Positions 1 through 8,897 are shown, counted from the first letter of the stretch. The stretch: 64,000 bases of DNA from Marinobacter sp. F4216 (GCF_019931195.1 NZ_JAIOUO010000003.1:558001-622000); one strand, 5' to 3'. Numbers and translations: made by a program. Notes: a model not told the origin generated them from the letters alone.

Positions 1-131
1 TCATCGGTGTACCCGAAGATATCGTGGATAGCGATAATGCCTGCCTGATGGGGATTTGCGTTCTTCGGGCAAAACCAGTGGGCCCGCATTCGATGCCCTG
101 AAGGCAGTGGAATTTCAACCTGTCGATCCAT
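1..131 (-). CDS. Dienelactone hydrolase family protein, N-terminal part (cut by window edge)
   Basis: Reading the minus strand from an ATG at 131 gives 43 open codons running off the left edge. The peptide starts MDRQVEIPLPSG and continues to AIHDIFGYTD, which matches the beta-strand and oxyanion-hole region of dienelactone hydrolases (typical form: VIQEIFG-N). A strong ribosome binding site (GGGAGGG) lies nine bases before the start. It is codirectional with alkB, 125 bases downstream of it, so the two may be cotranscribed. DLH-family proteins are alpha/beta hydrolases with a Cys-Asp-His triad; the triad lies outside the window, so the substrate cannot be inferred. Confidence 0.75.
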   Translation of the reverse strand, partial: MDRQVEIPLPSGHRMRAHWFCPKNANPHQAGIIAIHDIFGYTD

Positions 132-256
132 TGGGGGAAACCCTCCCTGGCCGGATTGCCGTCACAATAAGGGGCCATGATCACACAGCGCCAATTCGCT
201 GGTGTATGGCCCTTTCTGTTTGCGGATGCGGGCAGATCGACCAGCCCTCGGGGCTC

Positions 257-1399
257 TCAGGCCACCGATTGTTCAAACTCCTGAGCCGAAAGCTGCCACT
301 CCTCTCCTTCATAATAGGCCTTAACCCGGGGATTCATAATCCAGAACCAGAGTGGTGGTATCAGAGCCATAACATACATACCCGCGTAACCGGTCGGCAG
401 CTGCGGAGAACCCTCGTAATGCCGCAGGACCTGGTAGCGACGAGTCGGGAACGCATGGTGGTCGGAATGGCGCTGCAGGTGAAACAGACCCAGGTTGGTG
501 ATCAGGTAGTTGCTGTTCCATGAGTGGGCCGGCGTGGTGCGCTCATAGCCTCCGTTTGGCAGCTTCCGCCGATGAAGGCCGTAGTGCTCGATGTAATTGA
601 TGATTTCCAGGGTGGTGAAGCTCATCCAGCTCACCCCAAGGTAAAACACCAGACCAGCCCAACCGAAGATCAGCAAGGCCGCCACGGCAAATCCAACGCT
701 CACCGCGTTCCACCAGATCAGCTCATTGCGCCAATGCAAAGCCGGCAGCCCCAGTGTTTTCAGCCGCTTGGCCTCCAGCTTCCAGGCGTTCCGTACGTTG
801 CCCAGATAAGCGCGCGGCAGGAAATGGTAGAGGCTCTGGCCGAAGCGAGCAGAGGAGGCATCGTCCGATGTGGAGACCGTGACGTGATGCCCCCGGACAT
901 GCTCCACTTTGAAGCCGGCATAGCATACGGAAGCGTAGAGGAGGCCACCAGCCCAGTTCTCCAGCCTGCTGCGGCGGTGAATCAGTTCATGCCCGACGTT
1001 AATGGACAAAATGGCGCTGATAATCCCGCATGACAGAATCCAGCCAATCTGCCCGGCCAACGAAAACTGCTCCGTGGTCACGAAGACCCAGGCTCCGAAA
1101 GCCAGCACGGCCAACTGGGTGGGGACCGCCAAGAGCGTGAGCAGCGAGTACCAACGCTGCCCAGCCAGGCGTTCAACCTCATCCTCCTGAGGGTTCGAGG
1201 AGTCCTTGCCCACCAGATGATCGACCACCGGGATAATCCCGAAGATGACGAACAGGGGCCACCAGGCGTACAGATTCCAGTTTCCATTCTCCTGCATCAT
1301 CTGCCAGGCGTTATAGGGCAACATCGCGACGAAAAACACGAGCAGGAACATGACTTTCTTGAGGGCAATCATTACCCGAGGCGGTATCCGTTCAAACAT
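257..1399 (-). CDS. alkB: AlkB-type alkane 1-monooxygenase
   Basis: Integral-membrane non-heme di-iron monooxygenase that hydroxylates the terminal carbon of medium-chain n-alkanes using electrons from rubredoxin. The 380-residue protein has the usual length and hydrophobic helices, and all family histidine clusters: HELIHRR (residues 137-143), EHVRGHH (166-172), the NYIEHYG signature (268-274) and LQRHSDHH (308-315). The HYG signature separates AlkB from xylene monooxygenase relatives. The ATG follows AGGGAG by six bases. It is divergent from an AraC-type gene, an arrangement in which the regulator commonly controls alkB. No rubredoxin or rubredoxin reductase gene is in the window, so electron-transfer partners must be encoded elsewhere. 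Confidence 0.95.
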   Translation of the reverse strand: MFERIPPRVMIALKKVMFLLVFFVAMLPYNAWQMMQENGNWNLYAWWPLFVIFGIIPVVDHLVGKDSSNPQEDEVERLAGQRWYSLLTLLAVPTQLAVLAFGAWVFVTTEQFSLAGQIGWILSCGIISAILSINVGHELIHRRSRLENWAGGLLYASVCYAGFKVEHVRGHHVTVSTSDDASSARFGQSLYHFLPRAYLGNVRNAWKLEAKRLKTLGLPALHWRNELIWWNAVSVGFAVAALLIFGWAGLVFYLGVSWMSFTTLEIINYIEHYGLHRRKLPNGGYERTTPAHSWNSNYLITNLGLFHLQRHSDHHAFPTRRYQVLRHYEGSPQLPTGYAGMYVMALIPPLWFWIMNPRVKAYYEGEEWQLSAQEFEQSVA

Positions 1400-1534
1400 G
1401 GCGGTCTCCCTTTTTCACGCCAAACCGGTTATTTCGCCTACTGTGCGACGGTTCCTGAATCTGTGCAGGTCAGCAATTGACAGTTGGCTGTCATTTTCAG
1501 ACACTGATCAGATAATCAACAAGAATATGAACAC
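1400..1534. promoter_or_regulatory. Divergent alkB / AraC-regulator promoter region
   Basis: This 135-base gap between divergently transcribed genes must hold both promoters. It contains a perfect inverted repeat TGACAG-TTGG-CTGTCA at 1478-1493, 42 bases before the regulator start; a TTGACA hexamer (1477-1482) overlaps its left arm. The repeat could be an operator or a short hairpin. AraC proteins more often bind direct repeats, so assignment to this regulator is only a guess. Confidence 0.45.
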
Positions 1535-2584
1535 ATGAAACCGGGTATCCCCCACACACCAACCTCGACTCGATACGTTCACCTCCTCTGTGAGCAACTG
1601 GAGCGAGATAACCTGTCAACAGCCAGGTTATTGGCCGGCACAGGGCTGCACCCCGAAGACCTGCGGGTATCTAACGGGTGGGTCAGCCATCACGCACTGG
1701 ATCGCTTTCTGGGCAACGTTGAACAGCTTGCCAACGAGCCGCTACCGGGCGTCCGACTGGGACATCACCTGAACGTAAGTGCTCACGGTGCCGCCGGCTA
1801 TGCGGGCCTGACGGCAGCAAACGCTGAACAAGCCATTGCGGTAGCGGTTCGTTTTTTTCCATTAATCACCGCTCTGGCGGTGCTGCGGCTTGAACGCCGG
1901 GGCGACCGATCCTATCTGTTCATCTCTCCGGCAACGGGCATTTCAGAGCGGACGGAAAAGTTCGTGGTGCACACCCTTCTCGCCAGTTTCGATGTGATGG
2001 GGAGTTTTCTGGTGGGTAATCTGGGCTTACATGCGAGCCTGGCATTCCCCGAAGAACCAGCCCTGAAACAGCGGCTTGGCCCCTCGGTTGAAAAGATCGA
2101 GTTTGGGCAACCGCAACATTACCTGTCACTGCCAACGGAGAAACTCGCCATTCCCTTTGCCCTGGCCGATCAGGCAGCACACAGTCAGGCACTGGCCCAA
2201 TGTCAGGAAGACATGGAACAACTGCAGCGACACCGGGGATTGGCGGGACTGGTGATGCAACGACTGCAGAACGGTGGGCCCGCGCTGCCCAGCCAGCAAA
2301 GCATTGCAGCCGATCTGGGCATGTCCTCAAGGACACTGCACCGCCGGTTGCTAAAGGATGGCATTAGCTTTCGGGAACTGGTGCTGCGCGAGCGTATGGA
2401 TAGGGCCAGGCACTACCTGGCCCATGAACAACTCAGCGTGACCGAAACGGCCTACCGGCTGGGTTATCAGGACTCCGCAAACTTCACCCGCGCGTTTCGG
2501 CAGGCGACCGGGCAAACCCCTACGCAGTATGCAAAATCTGGTCAGCCGGGAACTGCTCCATCAACTCCCGGACATCGGCAATAA
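1535..2584 (+). CDS. AraC-family transcriptional regulator, probable regulator of alkB
   Basis: 349 residues in two parts: an N-terminal half of the arabinose-binding-like type found in OruR/ArgR-like and AlkR-like regulators (roughly 20-210), and a C-terminal AraC DNA-binding domain with two helix-turn-helix motifs (about 253-333, including SSRTLHRRLLKDG and YRLGYQDSANFTRAF). Divergence from alkB suggests it activates alkB in response to alkanes, as known for AlkR-type regulators; this is inference. No clear Shine-Dalgarno sequence precedes the ATG. The last 65 bases overlap the 3' end of the convergent threonine aldolase gene. Confidence 0.88.
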   Translation: MKPGIPHTPTSTRYVHLLCEQLERDNLSTARLLAGTGLHPEDLRVSNGWVSHHALDRFLGNVEQLANEPLPGVRLGHHLNVSAHGAAGYAGLTAANAEQAIAVAVRFFPLITALAVLRLERRGDRSYLFISPATGISERTEKFVVHTLLASFDVMGSFLVGNLGLHASLAFPEEPALKQRLGPSVEKIEFGQPQHYLSLPTEKLAIPFALADQAAHSQALAQCQEDMEQLQRHRGLAGLVMQRLQNGGPALPSQQSIAADLGMSSRTLHRRLLKDGISFRELVLRERMDRARHYLAHEQLSVTETAYRLGYQDSANFTRAFRQATGQTPTQYAKSGQPGTAPSTPGHRQ

Positions 2585-3584
2585 ACTGGTCGACGCGCTC
2601 GTGGGTCGTCGCCCAGGAACACATCAGGCGCGCCGCCCCACCGATAAAGTTGTAGAACCGCCAGCCCCTGGCGCGCAGGGCTTCCTGAACCGGCTCCGGC
2701 ATCTCCACGAAAAGACCGTTCGCCTGGCGGGGGTATCGGAAGGCAACTCCCGGGATATCTTTCAAACCGTTAGCGAGCCGCGCGGCACAAGCGTTGGCAT
2801 GGCGGGCATTATCCAGCCAGGTGTCGTTCTCCAGCAGGCCGCACCAGGGGGCAGAAATGTAGCGCATCTTGGACGCCAACTGGCCTGCCTGCTTGCAGCG
2901 CCATTCAAAGTCCTCCGCCAGCGACCGGTTGAAGAAAACCACCGCTTCGCCCATCGCCAGGCCATTCTTGGTGCCGGAGAAACACAGAACATCCACACCG
3001 GCCTTCCAGGTGATGTCCGCCGGGTGCACATCCAGCGCTGCAACCGCGTTGGCAAAACGCGCCCCATCCATGTGGATATTCAGCCGGTGCTTATCCGCAA
3101 CGGATTTGATCACCTTCAGCTCTTCCGGGGTGTAGATGGTGCCTACCTCGGTGGCCTGGGTGAGGCTCAGGGCTTTTGGTTTGGGGTAGTGAATATCCGT
3201 GCGCTTGGTCACGAGGTGCTCAATGCTCTCGGGCGTCAGCTTTCCCTCCGGGCCCTGCCCCAGAAGCAGCTTGGATCCGTTCGACGCGAACTCCGGTCCA
3301 CCGCATTCGTCGGTTTCAATGTGCGCCAACTCATGGCAGATGACGCTGTGGAAAGACTGGCCGATGGACGCCAGCGACAGAGAATTCGCGGCAGTTCCGT
3401 TAAACACGAAATAGACTTCGCAGTCGGTATCAAACAATGCCCGCAAAGAGTCCGCCGCGCGCAGCGTCCAGCTGTCTTCACCGTAGGCCGGCTCAGGCTT
3501 TGCGTTGGCGGCCTCCATCGCCTTCCATGCCTGTGGACAAACTCCGCTGTAATTATCACTGGCGAACTGCTCGAACTGGGACAC
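2520..3584 (-). CDS. Low-specificity L-threonine aldolase (PLP-dependent)
   Basis: Splits L-threonine or L-allo-threonine to glycine and acetaldehyde. The start chosen is a GTG giving VSQFEQFASDNYSG, with GAGGAG a few bases upstream; a longer frame reaching 3647 adds 21 unconvincing residues. The 354-residue protein shows the fold-type I pattern: substrate-binding FASDNYSG, HMDGAR (about 171-176) with the aspartate that contacts the pyridinium nitrogen, and FSGTKNG with the PLP lysine near residue 206. It belongs to a different subfamily from the ltaE product at 38653-39663, so the strain carries two threonine aldolases. Its 3' end overlaps the convergent AraC-type gene by 65 bases. Confidence 0.9.
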   Translation of the reverse strand: MSQFEQFASDNYSGVCPQAWKAMEAANAKPEPAYGEDSWTLRAADSLRALFDTDCEVYFVFNGTAANSLSLASIGQSFHSVICHELAHIETDECGGPEFASNGSKLLLGQGPEGKLTPESIEHLVTKRTDIHYPKPKALSLTQATEVGTIYTPEELKVIKSVADKHRLNIHMDGARFANAVAALDVHPADITWKAGVDVLCFSGTKNGLAMGEAVVFFNRSLAEDFEWRCKQAGQLASKMRYISAPWCGLLENDTWLDNARHANACAARLANGLKDIPGVAFRYPRQANGLFVEMPEPVQEALRARGWRFYNFIGGAARLMCSWATTHERVDQFIADVRELMEQFPADQILHTA

Positions 3585-3817
3585 GACGTGGCTCCTCGTT
3601 AGTATAAAAAAGAACCGGATTCTCCAGCCTTGGCTAACAGCCGTCAATTACCAGAAAAGCCGAGAACTCTGGGCCTGGATACCTGCAACTTCAAAATAGT
3701 CGCTGTAACAGGAGGTTGCCTGCACCCAGTGTAATAACAATATTTCGACCACAGCCCGATAGATACATGCCTTATACTCGCAAAGACCCAAGACACTACA
3801 CGCAGGACGCTGTGTCC

Positions 3818-6025
3818 ATGAGCAGACCCCGCCAATCAAGTCTTACCAAGCGCCTGTTTCCGGCCTTCTTTGGCCTCGTTGCTCTGGTCGGCGCCTATCT
3901 TCTTATGCAAAACGGCCTGAGCCAGCTGGCTGAAGCCCGCCAGATGGAACGCCTGCCCTACACCCCCCTGGCAGGCGTGACCCGGGGGGCCTATATGGTG
4001 AGGGGGCAAGTGGAGGACGCAGGCAGTACGGTAAAAACGCCCTACACCGGAACACCTGCGGTGTATTTCCGCTATGCGCTTGAAGAGGAATACCGGGACA
4101 GCGACGGTGATCGGCGCACCCGAACCCTGGACTCGGGACAAAAAGCCGTTCCGTTTCTGATGCGCGACAACACCGGCAGTATCACCATCGCACCGGATTC
4201 TGTGAGCGATCTCCAATGGCGAATCAAACGCTCCTTCCAGCGCCGGGAAGGAGATCGGATCTACTCGGAATGGGCCCTTTCTCCGGGCGATACGGTCAAT
4301 GTGCTCGGGCGATATGACAGCGCCAATCAGCAGTTGGTATTTTCGGGTCTTGAGCCCTTTAACCTGTCGCCACAAATATCCAGCCGACCCTTTGACATTG
4401 CAGGAGGTGACCGGCTGTTAGACGTCGCCATAAGGGTTTCGGCCGCGACCGGGTTACTCGCGCTGGGCGTGGCGCTTTTGCTGACCTTCGCACGGGTACA
4501 CCGGTTCTGGGTATTCGTTGTGACAATGCTCGTTGCCGTGACGGGCACGCTCTCGGTGATGGGTGCAGCCAAGCTCAGCAAAGAATGGTCGTCGGTCGCC
4601 ACGCTGTATCAGGCACGTCAACAAGGTGCCCAAGCCGCCCCCGACAACCTGCCCGCCCGGGCGGATGTGGCAGCGCTTAAGCAGTTGATTCGACGAAACA
4701 CCAGTGGCTGGCTCGACAACTGGATGTACCAGCGAACAACCGCATCTTCGTCTACAGAAGTCGCGCTCGATGCCGCAACACAGACGCTCACGCAACAACT
4801 GGTTCACTCAAAGCCCCAGACCCGTTATCAGCACACCTGGATTGGCTGGGGACTCAGCGTGGCCGCTGCAGTGGCAGCCCTACTCTTGCTTATTGCCGCC
4901 ATACGAAAGGTCAAATTCAAGCGTCTGATCGAAGCGGTTCCGACCAGCAGCACGGCGGGACTGAGTTATGGCTTGGCGGAAGTAGAAGGAGCCGTCACCC
5001 CCCACGAGACATTTGGCACGTTAACCGCCCCTCTCAGAAACGAACCCTGCGTGGCCTTCAACTACCGGATTGAAGAAAAACGGGGCTCGGATAAAGACAA
5101 CCAGTGGCGGACCATCGAACATAAGCACAAACACCTTCCTTTCTGGCTTGAGGACACCTACGGACGGGCCCTGATTGATCCGGATGGGGCCAAGATCGCC
5201 TTTCCCGAACGACACTCGGAAACACGGGGCAACCAGCGTCACACGGTGCGCCTGCTTCCTCCCGGCTCCCGTTTGTTTTGCCTCGGTTTTGCCGGCCTGA
5301 ATCACGAACACCCCGAACGTCTCACCCTGCAGGCAGACAAAGACAGCCCTTTCCTGCTCAGCGCAAAAACCGAAGCTGAGATCGTCGAAAGCAGCGGTTC
5401 CAAAGGTTTCCTGATCACCGCGGTTGCCCTGGCACTGGCGCTGTTCTCCGCCACTTCCCTGCTGGCCGCCGATGGCAACTTCAGCCCGGGCAACCTGCTC
5501 GCGGCAGCGGTGGTGGTGCCCGCAATGCTCTGCCTCTATCTGGGCATCCTGCATTACAACGACATGATTTTTCTGAAAAGGCGCGTGGACCGTGCCGAAG
5601 CCAATATCGACACTATTTTGCAGCAGCGTTATGACCTGTGGCCAAGCCTCGAAACAGCAGTTAAGGCTTTGCTGGCTCACGAAAAGCATCTGCAGAAAAC
5701 GCTGGCCAGCTTGAGAGCCGCCAATCCATCGGATCTGGCGGGGACTCAGCAAACGGGTAATCGACTGGCGGAGGAGAAACAGTTTACTGACGCGCTGCAG
5801 GCCCGGATCGAGGATTATCCGGACCTGAAGAGCCACCCCGTGGTCAGCCGTTTCATGGACATCATGGCAGAGACGGAAAACTACCTGGCCCTGCTGCGCA
5901 ACAGCCAGACGGACAGCGCAACCCTTTACAATACCCGGATTCAGTCGTTTCCTGACCTTATCCTTGCCAGGCTGTTCGGGTTTCGGGAGGTTGCGCCGCT
6001 GGGGAAAACAACCGACTCAGCCTGA
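3818..6025 (+). CDS. Membrane protein fusing two GIDE-like (E3-ligase-type) domains to a LemA domain
   Basis: About 735 residues from the ATG at 3818 (the frame is open from 3716, with another ATG at 3767). In order: a membrane segment at about 14-32, a GIDE-like module (GQVEDAGS..., with PFLMRDNTGSITI), two further membrane helices, a fourth near 350, a second GIDE-like module (AEVEGAVTPHETF..., PFWLEDTYGRALI), two more helices, then a LemA region. The LemA part is clear: RRVDRAEANIDTILQQRYDL, AHEKHLQKTL and YNTRIQSFPDLILARLFGF. GIDE domains occur in membrane proteins related to the eukaryotic MUL1 ligase, without the RING finger here. Function is unknown; a membrane-stress or membrane-organising role is a guess. 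It overlaps the convergent crotonase gene by nine bases. Confidence 0.75.
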   Translation: MSRPRQSSLTKRLFPAFFGLVALVGAYLLMQNGLSQLAEARQMERLPYTPLAGVTRGAYMVRGQVEDAGSTVKTPYTGTPAVYFRYALEEEYRDSDGDRRTRTLDSGQKAVPFLMRDNTGSITIAPDSVSDLQWRIKRSFQRREGDRIYSEWALSPGDTVNVLGRYDSANQQLVFSGLEPFNLSPQISSRPFDIAGGDRLLDVAIRVSAATGLLALGVALLLTFARVHRFWVFVVTMLVAVTGTLSVMGAAKLSKEWSSVATLYQARQQGAQAAPDNLPARADVAALKQLIRRNTSGWLDNWMYQRTTASSSTEVALDAATQTLTQQLVHSKPQTRYQHTWIGWGLSVAAAVAALLLLIAAIRKVKFKRLIEAVPTSSTAGLSYGLAEVEGAVTPHETFGTLTAPLRNEPCVAFNYRIEEKRGSDKDNQWRTIEHKHKHLPFWLEDTYGRALIDPDGAKIAFPERHSETRGNQRHTVRLLPPGSRLFCLGFAGLNHEHPERLTLQADKDSPFLLSAKTEAEIVESSGSKGFLITAVALALALFSATSLLAADGNFSPGNLLAAAVVVPAMLCLYLGILHYNDMIFLKRRVDRAEANIDTILQQRYDLWPSLETAVKALLAHEKHLQKTLASLRAANPSDLAGTQQTGNRLAEEKQFTDALQARIEDYPDLKSHPVVSRFMDIMAETENYLALLRNSQTDSATLYNTRIQSFPDLILARLFGFREVAPLGKTTDSA

Positions 6026-6715
6026 CAGCCCCAGATGCTCTGCGTCTTTCTCGATACAGCGATCAAGCAGGGCAAGATACTCTGCCTTGGCCTTGACCTT
6101 GGTTTCACTGTGGGCTCGCATATTCAGCTGCTTGAACTGCTGTGCCAGTTCGTTGGCACGAGTCATCAGGTCCGATGCAGGTACCACTTCGTCCAGGAAT
6201 CCGGCGGCAACGGCTCCTTCCGGGCTGTAGATCTCCGCATTCACCACCGAACGATAGAAATGGGCCGGCGCCAGGCGATGACGGGCGATCTCAATACCGG
6301 CGTGGTGCATGGTCATACCGATAGCCACTTCGTTCAGACCCAGCTTGAACGGCCCTTCGGTGCCGATGCGGTAATCCACAGACAGCAGAACGAACGCCCC
6401 CTTGGCAATGGCATGTCCATTACAGGCAGCAATCACCGGCAGCGGGAAAGCGGCCAGGCGGCGAGTAAAGGTCGAGCCAACAGTCACCAGTGCGGTCGCC
6501 GCTTCCGGCCCTTTCTGCATTTCTTTGAGGTCGTAGCCTCCGGAAAAAATTCCGGCCTGCCCCGTCAGGATCACGACGGCTTTGTCCTGCTCGGCTCGGT
6601 CCAGTGCGCCATTAAGGGCTTCAAACACTTCATGGCTCAACGCATTCGCCTTGCCATTTGAAATAGTGACAGTGGCCACACCATCGTTCAGTTCATAGGT
6701 TACAAGCTCGCTCAC
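6017..6715 (-). CDS. Enoyl-CoA hydratase/isomerase (crotonase) family protein
   Basis: 232 residues from a GTG start (VSELVTYELNDG) with AAGGAG six bases upstream; the open frame extends to 6919 but that extension has no protein-like character. Crotonase-fold features are visible: oxyanion-hole glycines in IFSGGYDLKEM and in CNGHAIAKGAFVLLSVDYRI, then LNEVAIGMTMHHAGIEIAR. The shortness and the HHAG segment match a subgroup annotated only as crotonase/enoyl-CoA hydratase in pseudomonads. The exact acyl-CoA reaction cannot be given; a role in fatty acid breakdown is likely from the family. Confidence 0.85.
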   Translation of the reverse strand: MSELVTYELNDGVATVTISNGKANALSHEVFEALNGALDRAEQDKAVVILTGQAGIFSGGYDLKEMQKGPEAATALVTVGSTFTRRLAAFPLPVIAACNGHAIAKGAFVLLSVDYRIGTEGPFKLGLNEVAIGMTMHHAGIEIARHRLAPAHFYRSVVNAEIYSPEGAVAAGFLDEVVPASDLMTRANELAQQFKQLNMRAHSETKVKAKAEYLALLDRCIEKDAEHLGLSG

Positions 6716-7104
6716 CAGCCGCTCCTTATTCTGTTGTTCGGTTAAACCGGACGAACTGTGCCAGCTTCCTGAGCCTGAGGCCATACTTTGTGCAGACTGG
6801 GGATAAAACCAAACCAGAATTTTGCCCACAAAAACTGTGGATAACTCTGTGAGCACCGGCGGGAAAGGAGGGACGAAGCGCCTGTTATCAAGCCTCCGCC
6901 CAAAGTGACTGGAAAACAACCAGGTCAGAAAGCGATCGAAAATCAGTTTTCACCGTGTGGAGAAAAACGGGTCTGCGCCCAGACCAGCCAGGCCACGGTG
7001 AAACTGCAAGAATACGAGTGGACTGGTCGAGGCTTTCCATGGCAGACAATGAGATCGGGACTATTCTCTGAATCAGGCCACATTCGCCAGCACAGAGGTC
7101 AGCC
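6716..7104. other. Intergenic region between divergent crotonase and M17 peptidase genes
   Basis: 389 bases with no convincing gene. It carries the promoters of both divergent genes and copy A of the DnaA-box repeat described separately. The rest shows no clear structure. Confidence 0.6.
6825..6912 (+). repeat. Intergenic DnaA-box repeat, copy A
   Basis: Begins CCCACAAAAACTGTGGATAA and continues TGTGAGCACCGGC, GAAAGG and ATCAAGCC. It aligns over about 80 bases with copies B (8607-8704) and C (8898-8996), but lacks their common end GGCGATATTTTGATCG. The segment 6836-6844 (TGTGGATAA) is the exact complement of the consensus DnaA box TTATCCACA. It lies upstream of the M17 peptidase gene, in the same orientation as copy B downstream of it. 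Confidence 0.8.
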
Positions 7105-8592
7105 ATGGTTCTCGATCTGCCGAAATTACCCGAACTGAAAATCGACACGGACCACCGGGTGCCCGCAGCCTGGGATTTCGATACCAGTGTTAGTCTGGTG
7201 CTACTGGTTCCTGAATCTGACCGCAAAGCCTTGCTGAGGGCTCCGTGGGGAGATTTCCTGACCCTTCGGCTGACGGATTTCCCCACGTCCACCAACCCAG
7301 TTTTCCTGAGTGGCCCTAGAGGCCACCGCACAGCAATCCTGTTTGTCCCGGACACGAAAACGACCTTTAGCTACGGCACCCTGGCCCGTAAAACTCTCGG
7401 CCCACTGGTTAAGGAACGTGCCATCACCGTCAATGTGATTTCGCTGTTCGCCGACGTCGAAAAAGTCAGCACCATGGCCGATGCTCTGGTCGCCTCAGGC
7501 ATGGCTCATCTGTTTCAGCTTCCAAGAATGACCGGCAAGGCAGCGGATCCCATGGCACTGCGGGCGATGAACTTCTATGGCAATTTCGATGACGCCGACT
7601 TTTCTACAACCAGAGCAACGGCCGAGGGCAACAACCTGGCTCGCTGGCTCACCCAGTTGCCCGGCAACTACCTGACTCCCGGGCTCTACCAGCAATACGC
7701 GGAAACGCTTGCAACAAGAGAAGGTTGGGCCACCCGGTTTTATGGCATCGACGAACTCAAAGAACTGGGCGCCGGCGCGTTTCTCTCGGTGGTTCAGGCA
7801 AGCCCCACACCGGACGCTGGCATCCTGCACCTGCAGTACCGACCACCCGGAGTTGATGCCCCCCCTCTGGCGCTGGCCGGAAAGGGTGTCTGCTTCGATA
7901 CCGGTGGCAGCGACCTGAAAGTGAGTGGTCACATGCGTGGCATGAACGGCGACATGCAGGGCAGCGCGGTGGCACTGGGCACCCTGCTCGCGTTGACCAG
8001 GCTGAAATTTCCCCACCCGGTTGACTGCTGGCTGGCGCTGGCCGAAAACCACATTGGTCCAAAGGCCGTCAAGAGCAATGATGTGGTCACCGCCATGAAC
8101 GGCACCACGATCGAAATCGTGAACACCGATGCCGAGGGCCGCATGGTACTGGCCGATACCCTCGCCCTCGCCTCCCGCTCAAAACCACGGGCAATACTAA
8201 ACTACGCCACACTGACAGGCTCCTGCGTTTCTGCCCTCGGGCAACGGGTCGCCGGGGGCTTTAGCAATCGACGTGACTGGATCGAGCCCATCATCCAGGC
8301 GGGCGAACGCTGTGGAGAACGAGTCTGGCCATTCCCATTCGAAACCGATTATGACGAGGACCTGGAGTCCGACCTTGCCGATACCTTGCAATGCCGGGTG
8401 GAAGGAGCGGGCGACCATATCTACGCCGCGCGTTTCTTAAGTAAGTTCGTGGACGGCAACATCGGTTGGCTGCATGTCGATATTGCCCCGACAGGTTCTC
8501 ACAAAGGAGGTCTGGGCGTTATTCCCACTGAGGTTCAAGGATTTGGGGTTCGTTTTGGTGTGGAGTGGCTCAAGCGGATTGCTGAGTCATAA
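7105..8592 (+). CDS. M17-family (leucyl) aminopeptidase, divergent member
   Basis: 495 residues with the di-zinc aminopeptidase catalytic domain in the C-terminal half. All expected ligands are present: GKGVCFDTGGSDLK supplies the PepA K270/D275/K282 equivalents, GDMQGSA the D293 equivalent, and NTDAEGRM the D352/E354/R356 equivalents. The M17 signature NTDAEGR is intact. The N-terminal domain is unlike PepA, so this is a divergent aminopeptidase rather than the PepA orthologue, probably cytoplasmic and acting in peptide turnover. AGAGGT precedes the ATG. The gene is flanked by direct copies of the DnaA-box repeat. Confidence 0.88.
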   Translation: MVLDLPKLPELKIDTDHRVPAAWDFDTSVSLVLLVPESDRKALLRAPWGDFLTLRLTDFPTSTNPVFLSGPRGHRTAILFVPDTKTTFSYGTLARKTLGPLVKERAITVNVISLFADVEKVSTMADALVASGMAHLFQLPRMTGKAADPMALRAMNFYGNFDDADFSTTRATAEGNNLARWLTQLPGNYLTPGLYQQYAETLATREGWATRFYGIDELKELGAGAFLSVVQASPTPDAGILHLQYRPPGVDAPPLALAGKGVCFDTGGSDLKVSGHMRGMNGDMQGSAVALGTLLALTRLKFPHPVDCWLALAENHIGPKAVKSNDVVTAMNGTTIEIVNTDAEGRMVLADTLALASRSKPRAILNYATLTGSCVSALGQRVAGGFSNRRDWIEPIIQAGERCGERVWPFPFETDYDEDLESDLADTLQCRVEGAGDHIYAARFLSKFVDGNIGWLHVDIAPTGSHKGGLGVIPTEVQGFGVRFGVEWLKRIAES

Positions 8593-8606
8593 GCAAATGT
8601 TACTTT

Positions 8607-8704
8607 CCCACAAAAACTGTGGATAACGTTGTGAGCACAGGCTTGAAAGGCGCCTCCTGCCCCCGTCATTCAAGCCCTCTCCGAGAGTGGCGATATTTTG
8701 ATCG
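8607..8704 (+). repeat. Intergenic DnaA-box repeat, copy B
   Basis: 98 bases from CCCACAAAAACTGTGGATAA to GGCGATATTTTGATCG. Conserved blocks shared with copy C: CTGTGGATAAC, TTGTGAGCACAG, TTGAAAGG, TCAAGCC and GTGGCGATATTTTGATCG. The perfect DnaA-box complement TGTGGATAA is at 8618-8626. It starts 15 bases after the stop codon of the M17 peptidase gene. Confidence 0.85.
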
Positions 8705-8897
8705 TGCAGGCGCTTATGTATTGTTCGGTGCGATATCGTCGTTCGCCTGTCGAGCTGACTAATCTTTTCGGCGCTGACTGTAAGCGACCTTAAAATCAGA
8801 GAACCATCTAAAAACAAGCCTTAAACCGGACCTATTAATCTGCAAGAAACTTATCCAGAGCAAACCTTCTGCCCGCACCATGTTGGCGCGGCCACTT

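Noticed and set aside
3-101. Plus-strand C-terminal fragment at the left edge (ends ...RAKPVGPHSMP)
   Set aside because: The minus strand at the same place encodes a recognisable dienelactone hydrolase start with a strong ribosome binding site.
2529-3602. Plus-strand frame of 357 codons opposite the first threonine aldolase
   Set aside because: Antisense of an enzyme with a complete PLP motif; no independent support.
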